From positions 620,001-684,000 of the forward strand of contig JAHEGE010000001.1 of NCBI GenBank assembly GCA_024639905.1: a stretch of DNA of 64,000 bases, in the 5' to 3' direction. Made by a program: the position numbers and the translations under genes. How positions within the stretch are numbered: position 1 is the stretch's first letter; each line of letters starts with the position of its first letter. The DNA comes from Gammaproteobacteria bacterium (lineage in GTDB: Bacteria > Pseudomonadota > Gammaproteobacteria > Pseudomonadales > Pseudohongiellaceae). A model generated the notes under the pieces. That model searched no databases. It saw only the letters and a program-made list of their open reading frames with translations, and was not told where the DNA came from. Of the stretch, positions 17,093 to 26,898 are shown piece by piece.

Positions 17093-19138
17093 GTGGCGGG
17101 GAAGTGGCAGCTTAAAGATCACGAGAAAGAGCGCGCGTTGTTCGCCAATAGGCTCTTCGTCGCTAGTGGCGTTGTTGTGTTTCTTTTTGCGGCGCTCTTG
17201 CTGAAGCTCATCGATCTCCAGGTCACACAATACGATTATTTCGCCTCTCGCGCCGACGGCAATCGCCTGCATTCTCAGTTTGTTCCTCCCGCTCGTGGGC
17301 TTATCTATGACCGCAGCGGCTCGTTGCTCGCCGACAACCAACCGATCTTCAACCTCAACATCGTCCGCGAACGCGTCGAGGACTTAGACCAGACGCTTGA
17401 TCTCATCAGCACGCTCATTGCCCTAAGTGCGGAGGAGCGCGAACAGTTCGCTCAGCGGTTGCAGCGGCGCAGAGTTCCTTTCTCGTCGGTACCGCTGCGC
17501 TTCGTGCTCAGCGAAGATGAGAAGGCACGCCTCTCGGTCAATGCCTACCGCCTGCCTGGTGTGAGCATAGAGCCACAGTTCGTGCGCAGTTATCCCTCCG
17601 CGGCACTCAACGCTCATGCTCTGGGCTATGTGTCAGAAATAAACCGCGATGAGCTCGATGGTTTCGATGACCAAACCCGAGAAAACTATGGTGGTACGAA
17701 CCACATTGGCAAGACCGGGGTAGAGAGAACTTACGAGGATCTGCTGCACGGGCAGGTCGGCTACGAGGTGGTAGAGAAGAACAATCGTGGTCAGGTGATG
17801 CGACGTTTAGAGCGCACCGACCCCGTCGCCGGCCGCAACCTCACGCTGTATCTCGAGAGCCGGTTGCAGGCAGTCGCGCACGAGGCGCTGGGCGACTTCC
17901 GCGGAGCGGTGGTCGCCATCGAGCCGAGTACCGGCGGTATCCTCGCGATGGTGAGTAAGCCAGGTTTCGACCCGAACCTCTTCGTCACGGGGATTAGTAA
18001 CGCCGACTACTCTCGCTTAGTCACCGATAACGTGAACACGCCCTTGTTCGATCGCACGGTAAATCCTTATCCTCCCGCGTCGACCGTGAAGCCGTTTATC
18101 GGTCTCGGCGGACTGCAGCTGGGCTTTACCGATCAAGAGACGGTGATTCAGGACCCCGGTTATTTTCGCTTACCGGGAGTCAGATACCGCTGGGGTGATT
18201 ACACCCTGCGCACCGCAATAGGGGGAGGGCACGGCGAGACGAATCTGCAACGTGCGATCTTCCAATCCTGTGACACCTTCTTCTATGACCTGGGTTATCG
18301 CATGGGCATCGATAACATCCATGATTTCCTTAGCCAGTTTGGTTTCGGGCAAAATTTCGCGTTAGACATAGCCTATGCACGCACCGGTGTGCTGCCCTCG
18401 CGCGAGTGGAAGCAGCGCACCCGCAATGAGCCTTGGTACCCTGGCGACACCATTAACTCCTCGATTGGTCAGGGCTACATGTGGGCAACCCCACTGCAGC
18501 TCGCCACTGCGACGGCGATAGCCGCGAACAAGGGCAAGGTGGTTAGGCCGCGGATGTTGGCGGCCATCGATGGTGAGCCCTATGAGCCCGCGTTGCCCGA
18601 CGACGGCGTGTCGGCCACGGTGCAGGTAGCCGATTCCGATCACTGGCGCTATATCGAAGAATCTATGACGATGGTGGTGCATCGCCCTTATTCTGATGTG
18701 TTTAGGGACTACGGCACGGCCTATGAGGCAATCGCGCGCGCCGATCGACAGATGTCTTACAAGATGGCGGGCAAATCGGGCTCTGCTCAGGTGGTCAGTA
18801 TCGCCCAAGATATACTGCAGAGTAGTGATATCGATATTTCAGATTTAAATAAAGACCACGCGCTGTTCGTTGCCTACGGCCCAGCGCAGCATCCCTCCAT
18901 CGCGCCGCAGATCGCCGTGGCTGTTTTCGTAGAGAATGGTCAGCATGGAAGCAGCGTTGCCGGCCCCGTGGCAAAGGCGGTTATCGACGCCTACCTCCTC
19001 GACATTTTGCAAATCGATTTTGCAGCGCTTGAGGTCGACCCCGATGCGCTGCTGAGCGATGCAGGTGCAACTGAGTTCGCTGCGGCGACTAATAGGCTTT
19101 CCTCGAGCACGGAGCATCTAGGTCATCGCCATGATTAA
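17093..19138 (+). CDS. mrdA: Penicillin-binding protein 2 (elongasome transpeptidase)
   Basis: Class B PBP that crosslinks lateral-wall peptidoglycan with RodA. Residues about 22-42 form the single N-terminal membrane anchor. The pedestal domain runs to about 250, including RGLIYDRSGSLLADN. The transpeptidase domain has the SxxK serine at S330 (PPASTVKPF), an S-C-D motif (QSCDTFFY) as the second element, and a KSGS motif (MAGKSGSAQVV) in place of the commoner KTGT. The 681-residue length is slightly long through its C-terminal tail. The start is GTG at 17093. It is followed 15 bp later by rodA. Confidence 0.96.
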   Translation: MAGKWQLKDHEKERALFANRLFVASGVVVFLFAALLLKLIDLQVTQYDYFASRADGNRLHSQFVPPARGLIYDRSGSLLADNQPIFNLNIVRERVEDLDQTLDLISTLIALSAEEREQFAQRLQRRRVPFSSVPLRFVLSEDEKARLSVNAYRLPGVSIEPQFVRSYPSAALNAHALGYVSEINRDELDGFDDQTRENYGGTNHIGKTGVERTYEDLLHGQVGYEVVEKNNRGQVMRRLERTDPVAGRNLTLYLESRLQAVAHEALGDFRGAVVAIEPSTGGILAMVSKPGFDPNLFVTGISNADYSRLVTDNVNTPLFDRTVNPYPPASTVKPFIGLGGLQLGFTDQETVIQDPGYFRLPGVRYRWGDYTLRTAIGGGHGETNLQRAIFQSCDTFFYDLGYRMGIDNIHDFLSQFGFGQNFALDIAYARTGVLPSREWKQRTRNEPWYPGDTINSSIGQGYMWATPLQLATATAIAANKGKVVRPRMLAAIDGEPYEPALPDDGVSATVQVADSDHWRYIEESMTMVVHRPYSDVFRDYGTAYEAIARADRQMSYKMAGKSGSAQVVSIAQDILQSSDIDISDLNKDHALFVAYGPAQHPSIAPQIAVAVFVENGQHGSSVAGPVAKAVIDAYLLDILQIDFAALEVDPDALLSDAGATEFAAATNRLSSSTEHLGHRHD

Positions 19139-19153
19139 AGGGGGTGAGGACGC

Positions 19154-20314
19154 TTGAGTGCAGCAGCGGGCAGGGATTTTGTGCGGCAATCGCAGCTCGA
19201 TCTTGCGCAGCCACGGCGGCTGCGGAGTGTCTGGCAGGTCGTGCATATCGATCCGGTTTTATTCGTCGGTTTACTGCTGCTGTGTGGTTTTGGCCTCTTC
19301 GTCCTCAATAGCGCTACGGGGGGAGACTTTGCGATTGTAAGGCGGCAAGCCGCGATCATGGGAGGCGGATTTGCGTTGATGGTTGTGCTTGCACAGTTTG
19401 ATATCCAATTCTATCGGCGCTGGGCGCCAACGGCCTATGGGTGTGCAGTGGCCGTATTGGGGCTTGTGCTGCTGGTCGGCGTCGAGAAAAACGGCGCGCG
19501 TAGTTGGTTAGACTTGCCGGGACTGCCTAGTTTTCAACCCTCAGAGCTGCTGAAATTTATCGTCCCTATGCTCGTCGCCTGGTATCTCGCCAGCAGGCCT
19601 ATGCCTCCGCGCTTTAAGCATATTTTCTGGGCTGGGTTGATTACCCTAGTACCGGCAGCGCTTATCGTCTTGCAGAATGATATGGGGACGGCGCTCATGG
19701 TCACCATGTCGGGCATTTTCGTCTTGTTGCTTGCCGGGCTGCGTTGGCGCCTCGTTTTCACAGGCGTGCTCGCCGCGGTGGTGGCGTCGCCGGCGTGGTA
19801 TCTCTTCCTTGCGCAACCGCATCAGAAAAATCGTATCCTGACTTTTTTTGATCCCTATCTCGATCCCACTGGTGCCGGCTACAACATCATTCAGTCGCAG
19901 ATTGCGATCGGTTCTGGCGGCCTTTATGGCAAGGGGTATGGTAACGGGGCGCAGTCTCACCTGGACTTTATTCCCGAGAGTCACACTGATTTTATTCTCG
20001 CCGTGCTCGCAGAGGAGTTTGGCCTATTGGGCGTCTTGCTGCTGATTGCGCTCTACCTCTTCGTCATCGCTCGCGGTGCTGTCATCGCTCTCAATGCCAC
20101 AGATATGTTTGGGCGTTTACTCGCCGGCAGTCTTACGCTGACATTCTTCCTCTACCTCTTCGTCAATATGGGCATGGTGACTGGCCTGCTGCCGGTCATC
20201 GGACTGCCGTTGCCGCTTATCTCTCGCGGGGGAACGGCGGTAGGCACGCTGTTTATCGGCTTTGGCTTGCTCATGTCTATCCAGACGCATAAGCGCGGCG
20301 GCAATTCTCGCTAG
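19154..20314 (+). CDS. mrdB: RodA, SEDS-family peptidoglycan glycosyltransferase
   Basis: Polymerises lipid II into glycan strands in the rod complex together with PBP2. About ten membrane segments are present, with SEDS signatures GARSWLDLPGLPSFQPSELLKF, then GYNIIQSQIAIGSGG and FIPESHTDFILAVLAEEFG, and the final PLPLISRGGT near residue 355. The putative catalytic Asp lies in the ESHTDF loop. The start is TTG at 19154 after GGGGTGAGGA. In Pseudomonas a lytic transglycosylase gene (mltB/sltB1) usually comes next; here rlpA follows directly. Confidence 0.96.
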   Translation: MSAAAGRDFVRQSQLDLAQPRRLRSVWQVVHIDPVLFVGLLLLCGFGLFVLNSATGGDFAIVRRQAAIMGGGFALMVVLAQFDIQFYRRWAPTAYGCAVAVLGLVLLVGVEKNGARSWLDLPGLPSFQPSELLKFIVPMLVAWYLASRPMPPRFKHIFWAGLITLVPAALIVLQNDMGTALMVTMSGIFVLLLAGLRWRLVFTGVLAAVVASPAWYLFLAQPHQKNRILTFFDPYLDPTGAGYNIIQSQIAIGSGGLYGKGYGNGAQSHLDFIPESHTDFILAVLAEEFGLLGVLLLIALYLFVIARGAVIALNATDMFGRLLAGSLTLTFFLYLFVNMGMVTGLLPVIGLPLPLISRGGTAVGTLFIGFGLLMSIQTHKRGGNSR

Positions 20315-20391
20315 AGCCCTAAGATTTTCGCCACAACGACCGCTATCTAAGGGATAGCCCGGCCATCTTTCATTCAGTCAGGATACTCTCG

Positions 20392-21297
20392 ATGCCAGCG
20401 TTCATCCTCTCGTCTCCCTTGATTCTTGCCCGCGCGCAGCCTAGGCAGTCGTGCGCCAGCAGGGTGCTGGCTCTGTGTTTGCTTGCCGGACTCGTTGGCT
20501 GTGCCAGTAAGGCGCCGGCTCCTGCGCCTTCGCCGAATGCGGGCCGGTATTCCATCTCGCAAGACCGAGCACCCACGCGTAGCCTCGATTTGTCTGCTAT
20601 TCCCGAGGTGACACCAACGGCGATTACCCGCACCGGCGCCGGGAATCGCAGCCCCTATGAAGTGTTGGGCAAACGCTACAAGGTCTTGGCAACGGAAGAA
20701 GGGTATTTTGAGCGCGGCGTGGCGTCTTGGTACGGTGAGAAGTTCCACGGACATAAGACCTCCAACGGCGAGATATTCGATATGTATGCGGTGTCTGCTG
20801 CGCATAAATCCTTGCCCATCCCCAGTTTCTTGCGGGTGACCAATCTCGATAACAACCGCAGCATCGTGGTGCGGGTGAACGACCGAGGTCCCTTTCACGG
20901 AGATCGGCTTATCGACCTCTCCTATGCGGCTGCCGTCAAACTTGGTTATGCGGATAGAGGGACCGCGCGCGTAGAGCTCGAGGCGATAGTCGTAAAGGCT
21001 GATGCGCGAGCGCAGAGGGAGCAGCCGACGAGCCTGGCTCGGGTGGGCGGGGGCAGCGTCGCCGCACAGTATCTGCAAATTGGCGCCTATTCCGAGCCTT
21101 CGACTGCGAGGAGTGTCGCGGACACGCTCAATAGCTTAACGCGCAGGCCCGTTAAAATCGAAGAGGTACGCACGCAAGAAGGGCGTCTATTGCACAGAGT
21201 GAGGATAGGCCCCTTGAGCGACCCGAGTGAAATCGCCCTGCTGAAACAGAGGGTGGCAGAGGCAAGCCTCGGAAACCCTTATACGGTCAGCGAGTAG
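20392..21297 (+). CDS. rlpA: RlpA-family septal ring lytic transglycosylase lipoprotein
   Basis: Outer-membrane lipoprotein that cleaves denuded glycan at the septum. The signal peptide ends in a lipobox, LVGC, with the lipidated cysteine at C37. The double-psi beta-barrel domain (about 105-200) shows GVASWYGEKFHGHKTSNGE and RVNDRGPFHGDRLIDLS, whose Asp and His are the expected catalytic residues. A C-terminal SPOR domain (about 225-300, QIGAYSEPSTARSVADTLN) binds denuded peptidoglycan. The first 20 residues before the hydrophobic stretch are long for a signal peptide, so an internal start is possible. It is 77 bp after rodA. Confidence 0.95.
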   Translation: MPAFILSSPLILARAQPRQSCASRVLALCLLAGLVGCASKAPAPAPSPNAGRYSISQDRAPTRSLDLSAIPEVTPTAITRTGAGNRSPYEVLGKRYKVLATEEGYFERGVASWYGEKFHGHKTSNGEIFDMYAVSAAHKSLPIPSFLRVTNLDNNRSIVVRVNDRGPFHGDRLIDLSYAAAVKLGYADRGTARVELEAIVVKADARAQREQPTSLARVGGGSVAAQYLQIGAYSEPSTARSVADTLNSLTRRPVKIEEVRTQEGRLLHRVRIGPLSDPSEIALLKQRVAEASLGNPYTVSE

Positions 21298-21503
21298 CCC
21301 AAAATACCGAAGACGCTGACCCTTCGCGGCGCGAAAGCGCCCTTGAGTCGGCCGAAAAGGGACATAACGCTGATAGTGAGCCTCTGCGTGCTACCGATTG
21401 GTGACATTGCATAGGCATAGCGTACCGTAAGCTTTAGAATGCGCGCTTAAGCGCGAAAAAGTCGAGCAACTCAACTAGCCCAAAGAAGAGAAGAGTCATT
21501 CCC
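21298..21503. other. Intergenic region with two short hairpins between rlpA and dacA
   Basis: About 206 bp. GGCGC-GAAA-GCGCC at 21328-21341 forms a 5-bp stem with a GNRA-type loop, and a 14-base palindrome CGCGCTTAAGCGCG lies at 21442-21455. Neither is followed by a T-run, though the palindrome precedes AAAAA, so on the minus strand it would look like a weak terminator. The dacA promoter should be here. Confidence 0.4.
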
Positions 21504-22688
21504 ATGATAGTGAGAGCCCAAACGAGCCTTAGAATTGCCAGCTTCGCCCTTGCGTTAAGCCTTGGCCTGCTCCCTGCCTTGCGCGCCTCGGCAGCCGCCG
21601 CGATCATTCCGCGCGCCCCCGATATCGCCGCAACGAGCTATATCCTCATCGATGCCAAGACGGGTCAGGTATTGATAGAGGAAAACGCCGATGAGGCGTT
21701 GCCCCCAGCAAGTCTGACTAAGATTATGACCTCGTATATTGCCATCGAAGAGATCATCAACGGCCACCTTAGCCTCGACACGCCCGTGCACATCAGCGAG
21801 AAGGCCTGGCGTATGGAGGGGTCTAAGACCTTCGTCGGTGTCGACACGATGGTGCGAGCGGAAGACCTGCTGCGAGGGATAATCATCCAGTCGGGCAACG
21901 ACGCGAGCGTCGCCATTGCCGAGCACATCGCCGGCAGCGAAGAGGCGTTTGCCGACATGATGAACCAGTACGCCGAAGTCATGGGCATGCAGCAGAGCTT
22001 TTTTATGAATTCGAGTGGCTTGGATACCGAGCTCTATTACAACACGATGTCGGCGCGCGACCTGTCCATTATCGCGCGCGAGACGGTGATCAAACACAAA
22101 GATTACTATCCGATTTACGCGGAGCGTGAGTTCACTTACAACGGCATCACTCAGTCTAATCGTAATTCCTTACTGTTCCGAGATCGTAACGTCGATGGCC
22201 TGAAGACGGGCTGGACCGATGCTGCCGGCTTCTGCCTCGTCGCCTCCGCTGAGCGCGATGGCATGCGTCTCATCTCGGTTGTCATGGGCACAGCGAGCAC
22301 CGAGGCGCGAGCCATCGAAACGCAAAAGCTGTTTACCTATGGATTCCGCTACTTCGAGACCCATCAGCTCTACAGCGAAGGCCAAGTGCTGGCTAATGTG
22401 CCGGTGTGGTCGGGTGAACAGTCGGCGGTGGATCTCGGCGTGACCGAAGACGTTTTCGTTACGATCCCTCGTGGGCAGGGTGATAACCTCAGCGCCGCGC
22501 TGGATGTCGAGGAGGCGGTCACTGCACCTTTGGCGAATGGCCAGGTCATGGGTATCGTCAACGTGACCCTAGACAGCGATCTAATCTATCGCGGCGATGT
22601 CATCGCGATGCAGGAAATACAGCAGGGCAGCGTGTTCAAGCGCTTCATAGATTGGCTTACCCTGTTCTTCAGTAATCTGTTCTCTTAG
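21504..22688 (+). CDS. dacA: D-alanyl-D-alanine carboxypeptidase (PBP5/6 type)
   Basis: Trims the terminal D-Ala of stem peptides in the periplasm. The signal peptide (about 1-31) precedes IIPRAPDIAATSYILID. The serine triad is intact: S70-x-x-K73 (PASLTKIM), SGND as the SxN motif, and DGLKTGWTDAAGF as KTG. A beta-rich C-terminal domain follows, ending in an amphipathic segment, FKRFIDWLTLFFSNLF, that anchors the protein to the inner membrane surface. The 394-residue length fits. It lies between rlpA and ybeD, as in Pseudomonas, where it is named dacC. Confidence 0.95.
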   Translation: MIVRAQTSLRIASFALALSLGLLPALRASAAAAIIPRAPDIAATSYILIDAKTGQVLIEENADEALPPASLTKIMTSYIAIEEIINGHLSLDTPVHISEKAWRMEGSKTFVGVDTMVRAEDLLRGIIIQSGNDASVAIAEHIAGSEEAFADMMNQYAEVMGMQQSFFMNSSGLDTELYYNTMSARDLSIIARETVIKHKDYYPIYAEREFTYNGITQSNRNSLLFRDRNVDGLKTGWTDAAGFCLVASAERDGMRLISVVMGTASTEARAIETQKLFTYGFRYFETHQLYSEGQVLANVPVWSGEQSAVDLGVTEDVFVTIPRGQGDNLSAALDVEEAVTAPLANGQVMGIVNVTLDSDLIYRGDVIAMQEIQQGSVFKRFIDWLTLFFSNLFS

Positions 22689-22703
22689 CGCCGGGGCCAA
22701 ACG

Positions 22704-23009
22704 ATGACGCGAGATATCACGTTTACCGAGACGCCGTTGGGCACCGACCAAGAGGCGCCTAAGATCGAGTTTCCTTGTCTCTACCCCATCAAAGTTATCG
22801 GGGTGGCTGCGCCGGGATTCGAGGCGCGCGCTATCGAAGCTGTTGAGCGCCATACGGGCAAGATCGATGAAAAGCTGATTGAGCTCAATCCCAGCAAGAA
22901 GGGGAGTTATATCTCTGTCCGCGTCACCATCGCGGCGACTGGCCACGATCAGCTAGAAAACATTTTTGCGGAGCTCAAACTCATCGAGCACGTGAAGATG
23001 GTGCTATGA
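22704..23009 (+). CDS. ybeD: YbeD/DUF493 family protein
   Basis: A 101-residue cytoplasmic protein with an ACT-like alpha/beta fold, conserved beside lipB in gammaproteobacteria. The diagnostic pieces are [27 protein letters not shown] and the final HVKMVL. The biochemical role is unknown; the fold suggests a regulatory or binding function and the neighbours suggest a link to lipoylation. It begins 15 bp after dacA and is followed 40 bp later by lipB. Confidence 0.93.
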   Translation: MTRDITFTETPLGTDQEAPKIEFPCLYPIKVIGVAAPGFEARAIEAVERHTGKIDEKLIELNPSKKGSYISVRVTIAATGHDQLENIFAELKLIEHVKMVL

Positions 23010-23049
23010 TGCGCGCCTGCTTCAATCGCCGAACGAGCCACCGAAAGTC

Positions 23050-23751
23050 ATGCGCCTAGACGCCTATAAATGGGAACAAGCCGTTCCTACCCCTAATCTG
23101 CCGCTCGCATCGAAAGATGCTATAGGCCTTAAAATCCGGCGCTTGGGACTGCAAGACTACGAGCCTATCTGGCATGCGATGCGCTACCTGGCAGAACATC
23201 CACGTGCGGGTCGTGACGACGAAATTTGGCTTTTGAGCCACAAGCCTGTGTTTACTCAGGGTCAGGCGGGCAGGGCAGAGCATATCTTGGATGCCGGTTC
23301 GATACCGGTGGTGCAGATCGATCGCGGTGGACAGGTAACCTATCACGGCCCAGGCCAGTTGGTTGCCTACGTACTGATCGATGTGAAACGACGCAAGATA
23401 GGCGTGCGCGAACTCGTAGACCTCATTGAAGAGGCGCTCGTCGAGGCGCTCGCCACATTCTCGATCCATGGCGAGCGGCGGGCCGATGCCCCAGGCGTTT
23501 ATGTCGACGGTGCAAAGATCGCCGCACTGGGGCTGCGCATTAAAAATGGGTTGAGTTATCACGGTCTTAGCTTAAATGTCGCGATGGACCAGTCACCGTT
23601 TGCTAGAATTAACCCCTGCGGGTTCGAAGACCTCGCGGTGACGCAGATCGCAGACCTAATCGGTGCCGTCGATCCTGAGCGTAATCTCATGCATGAGGTC
23701 GGCTCTGCAGTGGCGTCGTCGCTGCGCGTGCGGCTGGGCTATCTGCCCTAA
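23050..23751 (+). CDS. lipB: Octanoyl-ACP:protein octanoyltransferase
   Basis: Moves the octanoyl group from acyl carrier protein to lipoyl domains, the first step of lipoic acid synthesis. The signature [18 protein letters not shown] is complete, the catalytic lysine is in [12 protein letters not shown], and the catalytic cysteine in [13 protein letters not shown]. It is 233 residues, with about 25 residues before the conserved region. Its substrate is converted by LipA, encoded 45 bp downstream, so the two act in sequence and are probably co-transcribed. Confidence 0.97.
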   Translation: MRLDAYKWEQAVPTPNLPLASKDAIGLKIRRLGLQDYEPIWHAMRYLAEHPRAGRDDEIWLLSHKPVFTQGQAGRAEHILDAGSIPVVQIDRGGQVTYHGPGQLVAYVLIDVKRRKIGVRELVDLIEEALVEALATFSIHGERRADAPGVYVDGAKIAALGLRIKNGLSYHGLSLNVAMDQSPFARINPCGFEDLAVTQIADLIGAVDPERNLMHEVGSAVASSLRVRLGYLP

Positions 23752-23796
23752 ATCAACACTTCATCCACCGGCATAGCTGGCAAAGAGTTTATTGGC

Positions 23797-24771
23797 ATGA
23801 CTGAAAGAAAACGGCGTAACGTATTGGTCGAAGGTGAGAAGCTTCGTGGCGCGGAGAAGGTGCGGCGCATCCCACTTAAAGTCATCCCCACGGATGAATT
23901 GCCTACTAAGCCAGATTGGATTCGGGTAAAGATTCCCGCCTCGCCGAAGATTAACCATATCAAGCAGAAGCTGCGTGAGCACAAGCTTGCCTCGGTGTGT
24001 GAGGAGGCGTCGTGCCCAAACCTTGGCGAATGCTTCAGCAACGGCACCGCAACCTTCATGATTATGGGCGAGATCTGCACGCGGCGCTGTCCGTTCTGCG
24101 ATGTGGCCCATGGTAAGCCAAAACCCTTAGACGAGAACGAGCCTACTGAACTGGCGCGAGCGATCGGCGAGATGGGGCTTAGCTATGTTGTGATCACCTC
24201 AGTAGACCGCGACGATTTGAAAGACAGCGGTGCGCAGCATTTTGCGAATTGCATTAGCGAGACGCGCCGCTTCAACCCAGAGATTCAGGTTGAAGTACTG
24301 GTGCCGGATTTCCGCGGGCGCATGCAAATAGCGCTGGATATTCTCAAGCAGACGCCACCGGATGTGTTTAATCACAACCTCGAGACTGTGCCGCGGCTAT
24401 ATAAGAAGGCGCGTCCGGGGGCAGACTATCAGTGGTCGCTCGATTTGCTGAAAGGCTACAAAGCGCTGCGTCCGGAGGTGGTCACAAAATCTGGATTAAT
24501 GCTCGGCCTGGGTGAAACACTCGACGAGGTCAAGGAAGTGATGCGTGACCTCTACGCCCACGACGTCGACATGGTCACGTTGGGGCAGTACCTTCAGCCG
24601 AGTAAAGACCACCTCAAGGTTGAGCGTTTTGTGCACCCTGACGAATTCGAAGAGCTACGTGAATACGGTGAGGCGCTGGGCTTTAAGCACGTCGCGAGCG
24701 GGCCTCTAGTGCGCTCGTCTTACCACGCCGACAAACAGGCGCACGGCGAAGCGCTCGCGGCAAAGGCTTAA
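23797..24771 (+). CDS. lipA: Lipoyl synthase
   Basis: Radical SAM enzyme that inserts two sulfurs into protein-bound octanoate. Both iron-sulfur clusters are evident: the auxiliary cluster cysteines in [12 protein letters not shown] and the radical SAM triad in CTRRCPFCD. The C-terminal serine that ligates the auxiliary cluster is present in [11 protein letters not shown]. The 324-residue length and the [15 protein letters not shown] segment are typical. The ATG at 23797 gives MTERKRRNV. It ends one base before the next gene's start, so the hypothetical membrane protein is in the same operon. Confidence 0.97.
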   Translation: MTERKRRNVLVEGEKLRGAEKVRRIPLKVIPTDELPTKPDWIRVKIPASPKINHIKQKLREHKLASVCEEASCPNLGECFSNGTATFMIMGEICTRRCPFCDVAHGKPKPLDENEPTELARAIGEMGLSYVVITSVDRDDLKDSGAQHFANCISETRRFNPEIQVEVLVPDFRGRMQIALDILKQTPPDVFNHNLETVPRLYKKARPGADYQWSLDLLKGYKALRPEVVTKSGLMLGLGETLDEVKEVMRDLYAHDVDMVTLGQYLQPSKDHLKVERFVHPDEFEELREYGEALGFKHVASGPLVRSSYHADKQAHGEALAAKA

Positions 24772-24772
24772 T

Positions 24773-25498
24773 ATGTCCCGCTTACTGCCGTTCGCGAGCC
24801 TGCTGCTCGCCGCCGTGCTGCTGTGGTGGCTGCGCTCCTATGCTCTGCTATTCGGCACCTTGGCGCTGCCCGTAAGAGCGCTTATCGTGGCGCCGCTGTT
24901 CGTCTTTTCTTTGCTGGCAGTGCGTCCGTTGCTGCCGGCATTCCTTCGCGGCCGCAGCGTCTTCGCCGGCTTTTTCGTTATCCCTGTGGTGTTCTTTGTG
25001 GCGCTGTATTATTTCATGCTGTTACCACAGCGTGCAGGCGAGGGCGTCAGGGGTGAGCAGCTGCTGAGTGCGCTGATCACCGATGCCTCGAGTAACGGGT
25101 TCGTAGAGATAGGCTTTAGCAACCCAATCTATACGCCAACCATCGAATTCGAGAACGCCGAGTTGTTTACTCGCGAGGTCGAACTCTTTTTGCGGCTCAC
25201 GAACACCAACGACGAAGTCTCATTGTATCGCGCGATACGCGACGAAATTCCGGGTTCGGCATTAAGCGTCGAAGCGTCGGTGAAGGGGCTGTTGAGTGAG
25301 AACGACGCATACCTTTTCAATCCAGTGCGCGTCGCTCCGCTGTCCACGCGGCGTGGGCGCGTCGTCTTCGTGATCAGTGATATCGACGATGGTAGATCGT
25401 TCTCGCAAACCCTCAAACAGGCTAAGGACGCGCAGTTCGAATTGCGCGAGCCCGGCAGCGGCACGCTCGTCGACGCCTTCCCCCTAATCGCGCTCTAG
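24773..25498 (+). CDS. Unrecognised membrane protein co-transcribed with lipA
   Basis: I do not recognise this 241-residue protein. Its first 90 residues hold about three hydrophobic segments (LLPFASLLLAAVLLWWL, ALIVAPLFVFSLLAV, FFVIPVVFFVALYYF). They are followed by a soluble beta-rich domain of about 145 residues with no cysteines and an acidic composition. The topology suggests the domain sits in the periplasm or on the inner membrane face. It starts one base after the lipA stop, so it is translated from the lipoate operon, but that need not mean a shared function. It ends 30 bp from the convergent sterol-desaturase-type gene. Confidence 0.75.
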   Translation: MSRLLPFASLLLAAVLLWWLRSYALLFGTLALPVRALIVAPLFVFSLLAVRPLLPAFLRGRSVFAGFFVIPVVFFVALYYFMLLPQRAGEGVRGEQLLSALITDASSNGFVEIGFSNPIYTPTIEFENAELFTREVELFLRLTNTNDEVSLYRAIRDEIPGSALSVEASVKGLLSENDAYLFNPVRVAPLSTRRGRVVFVISDIDDGRSFSQTLKQAKDAQFELREPGSGTLVDAFPLIAL

Positions 25499-25528
25499 CA
25501 AGGATTTTTCCGCTAGGCTTGTCGGCGC

Positions 25529-26821
25529 TCAGAGGGCGGGGTCGGCGTTGGCTTTTTGCGCAGCAACCAAGCCGTTCGTCTCCTGTGCCGCAATCGGTGC
25601 CGCAACCTGTGCCACGAATAGGCTGCGCCCCAGCGCGGCACAGACCCCGAGCAGAACCAAAGAGCCGAGACTCGTCATCAGCACGATTCCGGCCAGAGGT
25701 TCACCTATAGGCAGCCCCGTTGCGAGGCCTATTGCGGCGATCAAGCGCACACACTCAAGCTGCGTGCCTGCGCCGCGTCGTTCGAGCAGATAGCCGAGCG
25801 TGAACAACGATAAGACGATATACGCGGCAGCAAACCAGAGCTCTAGGCGCGTGGCGCTCAAGGCCAAGTCGGCGAGGTTTAAACTCACCAGCACGGTAAC
25901 GACGAACTGAGCGAACAGATACGCAGCAGTCAGGCCTGCCACAGGCGGATCGTATTTGGCGCTGAGGTCTACTGGCCTGCGTGCGGTGCAGCTGGAGGCC
26001 TGGTCGGCCGGGAGCCAGCCGGGTGGTTTGACTAAAAGCCGCAGTTTATTAGCGAGACCTGGCATGCGCACGAAGTCGACAAGAAGACGCCAATATACAT
26101 GGGTGTTCGCCCACAGCGGGTTCCAGCTATTTAGCGGCTTGCGCAGTCCAAAGACCGGGGGATCCTCGGCGAGTTCGTCTTGGAAGGTGCCGAATAGACG
26201 ATCCCAGAGGATGAACACACCGCCGTAATTCTTGTCGACATATTGATCGTTGCGGGCGTGGTGTACGCGGTGGTTTGAGGGCGTCACCATAAACCACTCG
26301 ATAAACCCTAGCTTAGGTACGTGCTGGGTGTGCACCCAAAACTGATAGATTAGGTTAAGGCTGACGGTAGCGACTAACACCTCACCTGGCACGCCGACGA
26401 TGAAGAACGGGATGAGGAAGGCGAAGCCATGGAAATCGATGCTGGTCTGCCGCAGTGCGGTGCCTAGGTTGTAGTCCTCACTTTGATGGTGGGAGACATG
26501 GGATCCCCAGAAGAGCGCGACCTCGTGGCCGAGTCGGTGCTTCCAGTAATAGGCGAGGTCATAGAGAACGAAGGTTGTAACCCAGACGAGTGTCGAATCG
26601 GCCGGTAGCTGCGAGAGCTGGAAGCGCGCGACGATGAACTCATAGATCAGTGCCGAAAAACCCACCACGACAAGCCCGCTGAGCGAGCTTAAGGTGCCCA
26701 TCGACAAACTGTTAATGGTGTCGTTGAGACGATAGGTATTGCGTCCACGGGCCAGCCCGAATAGGAACTCGGCGAGGATGAGCAAAATGAAGAAAGGAAC
26801 GGCAATGGCTATCAGGTCCAT
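25529..26821 (-). CDS. Sterol desaturase/fatty acid hydroxylase family membrane protein
   Basis: An integral membrane di-iron oxygenase-type protein. The histidine clusters are intact: HRLGHE, HVSHHQSEDYN and HRVHHARND, which together bind two irons. The membrane region begins at the start (MDLIAIAVPFFILLILAEF) and the C-terminal third adds further hydrophobic segments, for about 430 residues. Relatives hydroxylate or desaturate sterols, fatty acids or alkylglycerols; the substrate cannot be read here. I chose the ATG at 26821, since the protein family begins close to this hydrophobic stretch; longer starts at 26863 and 26923 have no better ribosome site, and 26923 would overlap the divergent M1 gene. 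Confidence 0.88.
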   Translation of the reverse strand: MDLIAIAVPFFILLILAEFLFGLARGRNTYRLNDTINSLSMGTLSSLSGLVVVGFSALIYEFIVARFQLSQLPADSTLVWVTTFVLYDLAYYWKHRLGHEVALFWGSHVSHHQSEDYNLGTALRQTSIDFHGFAFLIPFFIVGVPGEVLVATVSLNLIYQFWVHTQHVPKLGFIEWFMVTPSNHRVHHARNDQYVDKNYGGVFILWDRLFGTFQDELAEDPPVFGLRKPLNSWNPLWANTHVYWRLLVDFVRMPGLANKLRLLVKPPGWLPADQASSCTARRPVDLSAKYDPPVAGLTAAYLFAQFVVTVLVSLNLADLALSATRLELWFAAAYIVLSLFTLGYLLERRGAGTQLECVRLIAAIGLATGLPIGEPLAGIVLMTSLGSLVLLGVCAALGRSLFVAQVAAPIAAQETNGLVAAQKANADPAL

Positions 26822-26898
26822 ACGGGGGGCTCGGCTGCCTAATTTGGACAAAAAGGGTATCATGCCGGCAACGTTTTCAGGAATAGGGAAGTAGCCCC

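Noticed and set aside
20374..21078. 234-codon antisense frame within rlpA
   Set aside because: Covers the conserved DPBB region on the opposite strand; no ribosome site or motif.
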